A stretch of DNA of 64,000 bases, taken from Glandiceps talaboti (taxonomy: Eukaryota > Hemichordata > Enteropneusta > Spengelidae). The translations under genes were made by a program, and so were the position numbers. How positions within the stretch are numbered: the stretch's first letter is position 1; every line of letters starts with the position of its first letter. The notes below the pieces were generated by a model. It was not told the origin of the DNA, searched no databases, and saw only the letters and a list, made by a program, of their open reading frames with translations. Of this stretch, positions 54,899 through 64,000 are shown piece by piece. The DNA is taken from the NCBI RefSeq assembly GCF_964340395.1, contig NC_135551.1, positions 18,240,503-18,304,502 on the forward strand, read 5' to 3'.

Positions 54899-54960
54899 AT
54901 GATGGCTTTAGAAGTGGCATCCCTGTCAGCTGCGGTTGTAATCGGTGCATTGTCTTATCG
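54899..54960 (+). other. Candidate short exon or upstream ORF before DOP1
   Basis: Two tandem ATGs open a frame MMALEVASLSAAVVIGALSY, a hydrophobic helix-like peptide, followed by a consensus donor CG/GTAAGA at 54961. Without splicing the frame stops one codon later. Joined to the DOP1 exon at 60463 it reads CGG-CAC-TGA, so it would be an upstream ORF ending on the DOP1 start, not a DOP1 N-terminus. It may instead be the first exon of a gene not recognised. Confidence 0.22.
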
Positions 54961-57804
54961 TAAGAAAAAAGTTGAAGAGGAGCTACGGGTAGTTACTTTT
55001 TTTTTTTTTTTTTTTTTACTTTTTTGTCTTCTTTTTTTCAAGGACAAAGTTTACACAAACTGATTCTTTCACAATACAATGTATGCATAGATTTAGAGTA
55101 GATAGTTCAGTATGATTTGTAGGGAAAGTGGAATAAATTTGGCAGATTTCTTCCTTAGAAGTTAGAAGGTCCGATCACACTTAAGATCAACACCACCTAC
55201 TAACCGGGGTTTGAATCATGAGTACAGAAAAACAATTCACCCGGATCAAAATAAACTCAGGGAAAGAATAACCAAACAACATACCTTCTCAGACAGTCAA
55301 ATTTTTACAGCTCCCAAAAAATGTAGCACAAATGTGTAATTTATTTCATTAGCATGCAAGAAATTTCCATTTTATAAAAGTTGAAAGTGTTTTTTTGTTT
55401 GTTTCAGTGTTAAACTTCAGTGAACTTTCTCCTAGTAGTTGCCATGGTACTTACATCTGTGTATTTTTGTCACCTGAAAAAAAATGAAAGAAGGAAATCA
55501 TCATAGAAACTAAGAAATATATCACAATATGATGGCTTCATTTGTAAAATTGGTGTCATTTATTTCATTGAATTTGTATCGTAAATGTCAGCATATTGTT
55601 CCAAATGTATACAGTAATCAGCATGCGGTGAAAGCACGTCTGTGAAATTTTACCATGTACAAGCTATAGAATACTTGATAATTATAGTATATTTAGAAAG
55701 AATGTAAGGGACTGTGACAAACATGATGGTAGATTATATAGCTTCATGCTACAAAGAGATCGATGAACAATGCTGCGTGGATATTTATGTCGTAAAAGTG
55801 TTCCTAATATTTTAGTCTAGCTTTGAACTGACTATGGGGGTGAGTAGATACATGTACCATGGTTAAAACTGTGTATATTTATATCGTTTGCATTTGAAAT
55901 TAGATGTAAAGATGTCATTTATTCCTGCACAGGTGTGGTTCTGTGTAATCCATATGTGTAAACCTAATATGGCTACCACTCTATATTTTGCTGGTACAGT
56001 GTTGTAGAGGTCAGTTTTCACTTTGCATTACAACAGGACTCTTCATTTATTTCGAAATGGTAGTTCCATTGCGTGGGCTACCTTTTCCAAAATGGTGACC
56101 ATAACAGAAGGCTCATCTACATTGCAAACTGAAAACAGGATGTCCATTGCAAATACATGTACACATGTGTGTTATTGAAATACTTGCATGTGTTATACAT
56201 GGCAGACAGTAACACAGAACATAACGCATGTGTAATAGACTGACTCACACCAAAGTAAACTACATTGTTTCATCTTCTAAATCATTTCACAATCAGTGGT
56301 GGCCCGAGCTGGCTACCAGGTGCAAATTATGGTAGCTCCATGACAATTATGTGTAGACTCTTGTGGATGTTGAATTATCGATAATTTCAAGCCCAATACT
56401 ACATGTACAAATAATATTGATTCCATTCTGATCATGTTATTACATGTTTAGCAAAGACACAATGTAAAACTGCATGGATGGTGTCAACAAATCTCCATTC
56501 AAAAGGTTTTCTATAAATTCTAACTACATGTAGCTTTCACCATTTTAACAGAATCATCAGGTCATTTTGATTAGCACAATTTGTTTCAATTTTGGTACCA
56601 GTTGAAATTTATGGCCAGAGATGTTTGGATATTGGTAATAAATTTGAACATTCAATGTATGTTTAAAGGTATATACCAATATTTATGTCCATTCATCTCA
56701 AAGGGGGTCATCCATTTGTAATATTTAGTCTTTGTATACATATGTACTATGATCAGTTTAATTATATAATAGAAAATACCAGTAATTCAGCTGATTACAT
56801 GGATTGAACAGTTTCTAGTAAAAGTTTGATGTAACTTGTATATCAGTTGGCAAAAATTGAACATAACTAACCGAATAAGTTAGAGGCTTTTAAGTTTCAC
56901 ATTGTCCTCTAAGCTAAAACATTTCAATTTGAACTGTGTTGTGCTGTATATCTTTTAAAAACAAAGACAGAAAACTTTAAGTGAAGTGCAGTTTTATTTT
57001 TGTGTCTTAGTAGGCGCTGTAGTTTGTTATTCTTGTCATGGGAAAAGTGTATTTTATTGATATCATTGGTTAACAATGAATTAATCTGTCAAATAATCTA
57101 GTTTTAGTTATCATCACCTTACACTAAGAGCTATCAGATCTTCATCTTGGATCTGTGTTAATGGTTCTTCTTACGACAGTGGCACTGGCAGTCGAGGTTT
57201 CGGATTTTATGATTGACACATTAAAACTATTATTTAGACAAGTAGATATACATGTACATGTACATGTAAGCTATCGAGTGGACACTGGTTTAATTATATT
57301 CACAGTAACTTAAAAGGTAGCATTTCTGATGGCTTCCATGATCTTGCAGTGCACATTTTTGGGATGTCCAGAGTTTAGACTGTTTTGAGTTCAGGAGGGA
57401 TTACATCCATACAACAGAAGTACTGCTATCGCTGCCATCACCCACATCGAACAACAACAGTTTTAGTTTGTATTTATCATAGTGGACCAACACCTTGATT
57501 GCCACTGTAGTAATTCTTCCATAACCAGGCACCTTCAACTATTAAAGACTGGTACATGTAAAATTTGCCATCATTCTGTATTCATTCATTCATAAAGATA
57601 TTTAAGCCACGTTTGTTGATCTAAAATTGGTTGAAATTCATTGTTTCATGTGATTCATTCATTTGATTGTGCATGTACAATGTAGATGTACAATGTATAT
57701 GTTGTTGGGGGGGGGGGGGGGTATTGCGTGTATGTGGTGGTTGTAGGGGGATCCGGGGAGAGAGACATTTGGGAAGTTTGGAATGTACAATCATGTACAT
57801 TTGT

Positions 57805-57925
57805 ACTGAGTTTCTACTGGAGAGGGAAGGAGAGGAAAGGGCCGACTCTGTAGGGTTGGGATGTATTGAGTTTCTACTGGCATAGGGGAATGAAGAGAAG
57901 GGCATACTCTGTAGGGATGGGATGT
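57805..57925 (+). repeat. Roughly 60-bp tandem duplication
   Basis: Two copies of GAGTTTCTACTGG, an AG-rich stretch, GGGC.GACTCTGTAGGG and TGGGATGTATTG. Open frames on both strands across it are not supported as genes. Confidence 0.7.
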
Positions 57926-60462
57926 ATTGTCCTACCTACATTTGTAACTATTCAAAGAAAATATTAACAAACAAAATTCTGTACTACTAACATACATGTA
58001 GAATTGATCTCAATCAATCATTACACCAATTTACATTGTATATTTACATATAACATGCATGTCAATATAAAAAATAACAATATAGGCTAAATATAAAATT
58101 ATGAACAATAATGTAAACCTTGGGTTGATTAGTTATTTTAATGTACATCATTTGATCATGGCTGGTTGTGCTACATCCCTTTGTGTGATCTTATTTGATA
58201 GCCCCCTCCCCACCCCCCATCCCACCCCAACCCCAAGCGCTATGAACATATTGAATTTTTGTTATACAGCTATATGTCAGCTCAAAACTGAAAATATAAT
58301 TACGTACCTAGTATATAAAATACATATCATAGTTAATTTAATATGAAATTTTTAATCAATAACTTGATGGAATGTACATGTATATAGGTCAAAGGTCAAA
58401 CCTAGAGCTTACCCCACCCAATAGTGAATGATATGATAGCCTAACTATAACATGTAAACACCTACAGTCAAATTTATTATACTATAAATATAATATCATA
58501 ACTAGAGCAGTGTCATAAAAATATGACTTTCAAAACCTGTCATAGATAGGTCTCAGTGTGTTCATTTGTACTTCCTACATGTATGTAGCCGAACACCTGG
58601 AACATTGACAACACCTGTATGTACAATACACAGCTGGAGCCAAAATGGGTCTGCTTCGTTTACAGGTTCATATTTTCATTTCATTTTGGAATATTGCAAT
58701 TTGATGTGATGTACATGTATATAATTCTGATTGCTATGCTATGGAACCAAGGTCTGGGATGTTTGCCGGGGATGGAAGGTTAAAATGACGGAGGTCAAGT
58801 GACAGATGCTGTCACAATTTATCTTGAATGTCTTTGATCATGGGTAAATTTGTAAAATTGGTAAAATTTACACAGTTTACTGTTAATTCAGTCAGGGTTG
58901 CTAAGGGTTAGAAACCTTGTACTCGTAACAGAAAAGGGAAAATCTTTCCCCAACCCTGTATCCCAGGAATGAGGAAACCTATGTCAGGTAGATTTTATGT
59001 TGATTAAACTAAACAAATACACTGCATAATATTGTTAGCCTGGACATTTTTGCTGAGCACTTCCTTTCACTTATTTCACTACAAAACAAAAACGCAAAAT
59101 AAGTAGTAACTAACAGTGTACCAGGCTTAGTAATCCATAAAAAATTAGTTTTTGAGAATTAGTTGAAGACTGTAATTCGTAAAATTACAAATTTTCGAAT
59201 GACAAAAATATCTAGCTTTACAGTACAGTAGTACTTGTGTATGTCAATAATTTTAATATCTACATTTAAAAAAAAAAGAAATTAAATTAAAAAAATTGCA
59301 GAAAAATGTAAAATTACATGTACCTACTAATTTTACATTTCTAGATTTAACACTTTGCAACTTTTGTTTCTAAATTTTGAGAACATTGCTCACATAGATT
59401 TGGATATCTTGTATAAAACTTGAAGTACATAATTGTAATTTTGATGAGCCTGAAGAGCTGGCAAATAGATTTTAGGTGTAGGACCAACACGATGACTAAA
59501 ACATTTTGTAACGTCTGTCCATTTTTGCTGACTCAGACTTTGCAATGCAAACTCATGAAACTATTTATTTAAAACTGAATGTAATCTGGTGTGTTTACTA
59601 CATGACTGTACATGTATATGTATTATACAATCTGCATGTCAGAAACTACAAATCATTTCACACCATTTTAGTAAACCTAATATTCGTTCAGTAAATTTTT
59701 AATGGCATTCAGAGATTAATAATAGTGGAGAAGTACAGTAGTGTTTGTGTATGTAGTTTTAATTTGATGAGTATACCAAATATTTTAAATTAGTGGAGAA
59801 GAGAAGTTTACACACTTTTACAATTTGAATACTGTAACAGTGTATTTAAATATGTCATTTGTGTGAGATGTGGATATCTGTTATCCAAATTTCTATCAGT
59901 AAATATGAAAGCAGATGTTCCGAGAGTTTCGGGAACCAAGGGCATTTGACGAGAGTTATCCTTGCTGGAACATCACATGTATGCATGTACAAGGATTTTA
60001 CCATACGGAAAGGACAGATTAAATTAGTCATGGGTGTGAATACTTCATCACAGGTCAAGTTCTCCTCAGTCCCTACGTGTATTCAAAGTTTTCTAAATGA
60101 AATTTTTTGAGATGATACATCCTGAATTTCAGTAAAAATTCTGTAACAGGTGTGTTTTCCTCAGGCAGGTATTAGATAAGTGATATCTACCTCAGTTCCT
60201 GTTGTAGCATAATACATTTGCATATAGTAGTTTTTCTGAAATTTTTCATTAAAAAAACTTGCACCTATCGGTAGTACTTAATACCGAGGTATGCAGAAAA
60301 CTGGAGGTATCACTAAGAGTTGCTAATTACAGCTACAAGAGTTTTGCAGCGTTTCTAGTAAAAAAGACAAGTCATTGCTGTCAACATACATGATACTGTA
60401 CTTGGGACATGTGAACCGACATCAATTTGAGTAACATGTTATTTCTGTGCACTTCCTCACAG

Positions 60463-60615
60463 GCACTGATGGCTAGTCTGCACCAAGAAGAGAGTGAATG
60501 GGTTGGTGATGCCAAGTACAGGGCATATGTAGCAGCAGTGGAGAAAGCACTGAAAAATTTTGAATATTCCAGTGAGTGGGCTGATCTTATTTCAGCTTTG
60601 GGTAAACTCAATAAG
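60463..60615 (+). CDS. DOP1: DOP1 (Dopey) N-terminus, first coding exon (partial)
   Basis: The acceptor CTCACAG at 60456-60462 is followed by GCACTG and an ATG at 60469. Forty-nine codons run to a GTGAG donor at 60616. The protein begins [20 protein letters not shown] and continues with a block nearly identical to human DOP1A/DOP1[21 protein letters not shown] then [12 protein letters not shown]1 proteins are very large leucine-zipper/HEAT-like proteins that work with MON2 and Neo1-type flippases in endosome-Golgi traffic. The rest (normally over 2000 residues) lies beyond the right edge; the next exon, expected to start near VLQNNAKYQ, was not found up to 64000. The exon ends in phase 0. Vertebrates have two paralogues, so no A/B letter is given. 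Confidence 0.93.
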
Positions 60616-60952
60616 GTGAGTTGATCAACATCTTGATTCATGTACATGTATATAGAAAGGTCAAATTCTTTAGTTGAAAGTGGCACAATTAGCTGAGTTC
60701 ATAAGCTGATTTTACTAAAAGTGGTTTATAAACATTACTGACGTACATGTATCAAAAACAAAGTAATGATAATTTTGATGCATGCCTTTATTAAAAGTGA
60801 CATTGAAAACCAATCTTCTGGCATTGTTAGCACTAGTAATCTGGATTTTCCTAACTTTAAGTATTTTTCATGTAATAAATAATATTATTATTAGATAATA
60901 TAATGTCTGAATACCAAGTTTTAGAATGGGTCTCTTTTAAAATGCAGCAAAA

Positions 60953-61175
60953 GGGTTGTCGGTGTGTTTAAACCATTTGCCTCTTACCACTGCAGTCGCA
61001 GTTTGAACCCATTCAGGGTTTGATTAAATTTACCACACTGTATTAAGTAAAAAGAGTGTCGTTGAGCTTGACTCTACCGAACAACGCAGGTTTTCCCCAG
61101 GTACTCTGGTTTCCTCTTGCAGTACCACTGAACCTTCCTCCTGTTATTTGGGACAATGTCTGTTGGATGGTTTTA

Positions 61176-61214
<39 letters not shown>

Positions 61215-61234
61215 GTAAATAGATAGATAAATAA
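60953..61234 (+). mobile_element. tRNA-derived SINE with (AAAT)n tail
   Basis: A head of GGTTGTCGGTGTG...CCATTTGCCTC with B box GTTTGAACCC is followed by the central block GGTTTTCCCCAGGTACTCTG and GTTTCCTCTTGCAGTACCA, and ends in (AAAT)n with variants (61176-61234). The head and centre match the minus-strand SINE at 41406-41692. It sits in the DOP1 intron in sense orientation. Confidence 0.75.
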
Positions 61235-62483
61235 ACTGAATGTGTGGCGTACTTGGGGTATTTATGTGTGAGTGTTTGCAGTGTTCTCTGTGGCTGTACT
61301 TTCTCTCGCTACACTTATGATGTGCTGCATAAAACATTTGCAAGCACGAGTTCAAAGACCCCTATTTGGGTACCCACACTGGTATTCACATGGCATGGGG
61401 TTATGTTATTATTACATATATAAAATGTATCTTTATATATAAACATACATAGTAACATATTACATACATAAACATAAACATCATATTGTGTAATCACATG
61501 CTTTCGTGTAGAGTAAATGATTGTGCCCTCATTTGCATATCATTTGCATGCTGGTATGTAGTAATGTGTTTGGTATTGCACTGCAGTGCAAACACCACCA
61601 GTACATGTATGTGTGTGCACCGGTGCAAGTAATCTCTGGTACGTGCATATATGGTAATACACATTCTTGTACTGGATTTGATAGTATTACATGATTTATA
61701 GAAAGCAGAACAACAAGAATATAAAAACCATCTAGTTTATTAGATCTACAACAGATATTTACATAAAGTTACCATGTCTGTAGTAGTAAACATTGGGGGA
61801 AAAAGATAAAGTGAACTTTTAGTAAATAGAACTGTGTGTAGTTTTAGGTAGGGTGTCTGACAATGTGAAATATGTCAACTATTTAGAGCAGGAGACACTG
61901 AGTGTAGAAATACAATTGTTTATTGTGTTCCTACCTTGTTGTCAGTTGGTAGTGTTTAAGTGTTCCTCTCACTGTACAATGGGGGATTGTCAAGTAACTA
62001 GAGATGTTGTCATCTGACTACGTCATTGTTAACATAACCCGAGGTTAAAGGTCAGTATGTTAAGAGAATTGTCAGGTGAAGGTTTATGTAAACTAGTGTT
62101 TGTTACCAAGGTATTGCAGGAAAGCTGATGGGTGTGAATAAACATAACACCCCCCTCCCCCCTCAGGTCAGTAGAGGTTGACTTCTATATAAGTAAAGTA
62201 AAGGTTGTAAAATAAAGATTGTTACCAAGGGGATTGTAGGACAGCTGATGATATACCAGGGTTTTAGTAAACATGCTCTTTGTAGCCCCCCCCCCCCCCC
62301 CCCCTCCGCCTTCCAGGTTAACAGATGTCAATGTCTTTTAGTAAAGGGTCTATAAACTAGATATACCAAGGCAATGTAGGACAGCTGATAATAAACGTGG
62401 GTTTAAATAAAAGTTCTCTTTAAGATGAGGATAAAAAAAATGTAGAGAGGATCATTGGAGACACCCCATTAAGAGAGACTCTC

Positions 62484-62671
62484 TCAAAATGAACAAAGGT
62501 GTAGTCTGTTGATTTCAAAATAGCAGAGTTAATTGTGTGGCACATTGGATTCAAGTAGTGGATCTCCTAGTAGGATAATGAACAAAGGTGTAGTCTGTTG
62601 ATTTCAAAATAGCAGAGTTAATTGTGTGGTACATTGGATTCAAGTAGTGGATCTCCTAGTACGATAATGAG
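62484..62671 (+). repeat. 90-bp perfect-type tandem duplication
   Basis: Two adjacent copies start with ATGAACAAAGGTGTAGTC and end with GTGGATCTCCTAGTA.GATA. They differ at only about two bases, so the duplication is recent. Confidence 0.92.
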
Positions 62672-63414
62672 ATATTAGCAAGTGAAAGGTAACAAGTACA
62701 CACAGGGAAAGTATTGTCAACACATTGTGTAAAGGCTATCTGGGCAAAGGATTGAAAATCACAGATTGCTTTTAGACTAGGGAATTTAGTATAAGTCAGG
62801 CATGGATGATCAAGATTTAGTTTTTAGATACAGTAAATGCATGCACTGGAGTGTGAGGTCAAAAGGTCAGATGTTGACAGATAGTAAACATTTCGTGTTC
62901 TAACGCTTCAGCTTGAATGATGCAAAAGGTAACATATGTCAATGAAAATTAGATGACAGAAAACATTTGATGTTGTTGATCTTGTGGTTATCACTATACA
63001 TACATGGGTTCTACCAGGGCAAAGAATTACACCAACTTGAGAAATGCCATTTGTTCACTATTTTGTCCCTTTACATTGGAATCCTTGTAGTCTTGATTTA
63101 CCCATCATACATAGCTGTAAATATGACTTGTAGTTTCAATTTATACATTCATGAAGAAATTTTTTTGGTAAAAATACAGCATATTCATCATCATCCTCAA
63201 ACAACTCTCTGTTCAACATCTGTGACTTGTACTTTGTAAAGAAAGGTTTCTGTTAAAATGCTGAATTGTCATCCTGCGATCTAGTTTTCGATAGATTGCA
63301 GAAAATCAATTTTTATGAATTATACATATTAAATTCTCCATCTGTCTGAGTCTGAAAACGACAGATAACTACCCTATTCTATCTTGATGAAGGACAGCTG
63401 TCAAAGTATAATGA

Positions 63415-63492
63415 GTATAGCTATTGTTATAATGATTAGCATATCTATTGTTATAATGATTAGCATATCCATTGTTATTATCATTAGCATAG
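63415..63492 (+). repeat. Short tandem repeat, about 26-bp unit x3
   Basis: Three copies of TATTGTTATAATGATTAGCA with TATC or TAGC spacers. Non-coding. Confidence 0.85.
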
Positions 63493-64000
63493 TTTTTGTC
63501 AGGGACAAAGTACCATTCATTTATTATTTTTCATAAACTTTTTGTCTAGTTGACAGCGTCAATCCGCCAGGTGGCATGTACATGTATTAACGACTTCAAT
63601 ATCTGTTACCTGCATTTGAATATTACCTATTTATATATGAATATTTCCTAGGGTCATATTATTCATTGTGTGTTGAAAAATTTGTTTCTATTTTAAAATG
63701 GTTTTGTGAATTATTCCTCAAAAATTTGATTAATTGAAACCACATTTAAAATGTGCAATTTTGGTTTTATAAGAATGTTTGTTAGTGTAAGCCATTATAG
63801 AACTAACTAACTAAATAATAAATATTAAAATATTAGAAATTGTAAATCAGCAGTATTATATATCATTCAGTACATCCATCTTTGGTTCCAATGGTGAAGT
63901 TGAACTGACATGTTGAATTTTGTAATTGCACATGAGGTCAGCGTTCATTTTGGGAAATGACTTTTGTAACTTCCTGATTGGTAATAAATGATAAATACAA

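Larger units (their letters stand above)
50760..60462 (+). other. Probable DOP1 intron 1 or 5' flank
   Basis: About 9.7 kb without a recognised coding exon. It contains MITE copy B (51785-52128), the GT-rich array (52310-52810), a repeat at 53195-53280, the candidate exon at 54899-54960, a T-run at 54999-55017, a poly-G run at 57706-57720 and a roughly 60-bp tandem duplication at 57805-57925. If the first exon at 50640-50757 is correct, this is one intron. Confidence 0.45.
60616..64000 (+). other. DOP1 intron (to the window edge)
   Basis: At least 3.4 kb without a coding exon. It holds a SINE (60953-61234), a 24-bp word shared with 38758-38781 (61619-61642), a poly-C run (62286-62304), a 90-bp tandem duplication (62484-62671) and three 25-27-bp repeats at 63415-63492. 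Confidence 0.6.

Noticed and set aside
54899-54990. N-terminus of a MUL1-like mitochondrial E3 ligase
   Set aside because: A first reading suggested a transmembrane helix followed by Lys-rich sequence, but the frame breaks at the GTAAGA donor and no other MUL1 exon is present; kept only as an unidentified candidate exon.

Overview
The window looks like AT-rich, intron-rich nuclear DNA of a non-vertebrate bilaterian animal. Every multi-exon gene has GT-AG introns of 0.1 to 5 kb, microsatellites and minisatellites are dense, tRNA-derived SINEs and small inverted-repeat elements are scattered throughout, and the proteins are close in sequence to their vertebrate orthologues. A marine hemichordate, cephalochordate or lophotrochozoan would fit, but the phylum cannot be fixed from this sequence alone.

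Layout. 1-5091: the 5' end of RPGR on the minus strand, two coding exons, with the rest beyond the left edge. 5092-5562: a 471-bp divergent promoter. 5563-12858: complete mitochondrial ornithine transcarbamylase (OTC), 8 exons, 365 aa. 12859-16745: gene-free DNA with a large palindrome and a small TA-flanked MITE. 16746-17728: a solitary intronless histone H2B with its own octamer/TATA promoter and a poly(A) signal. 20275-26140: complete MPC2 (mitochondrial pyruvate carrier 2), minus strand, 5 exons, 141 aa. 26141-26720: a second divergent promoter. 26721-42503: complete DCAF6, 17 coding exons, 1388 aa, a CUL4-DDB1 substrate receptor. 42504-50600: gene-poor repeats. About 50600-64000: the 5' end of DOP1, with a probable non-coding first exon, a first coding exon at 60463-60615, and the rest beyond the right edge.

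The strongest results are these. (1) Both head-to-head pairs, RPGR/OTC and MPC2/DCAF6, are also adjacent and divergent in human (Xp11.4 and 1q24), so two ancient microsyntenic blocks lie about 8 kb apart here. (2) OTC exon 3 is followed by 23 degenerate tandem copies of its own last 30 nt plus donor site. Most copies have an AG before and a GT after, so each looks like an in-frame 10-codon micro-exon. (3) Two further minisatellites, in OTC intron 6 and MPC2 intron 4, also start at a 5' splice site. (4) The RPGR/OTC promoter holds a DR1 nuclear-receptor site of the HNF4 type; HNF4 is the known activator of mammalian OTC. No CRISPR, prokaryotic genes, rRNA or convincing tRNA gene was seen.

MPC2 and OTC are both mitochondrial; DCAF6, H2B, RPGR and DOP1 have unrelated cellular roles. 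All exon structures were read by eye from reading frame, splice consensus and protein similarity, without transcript data.
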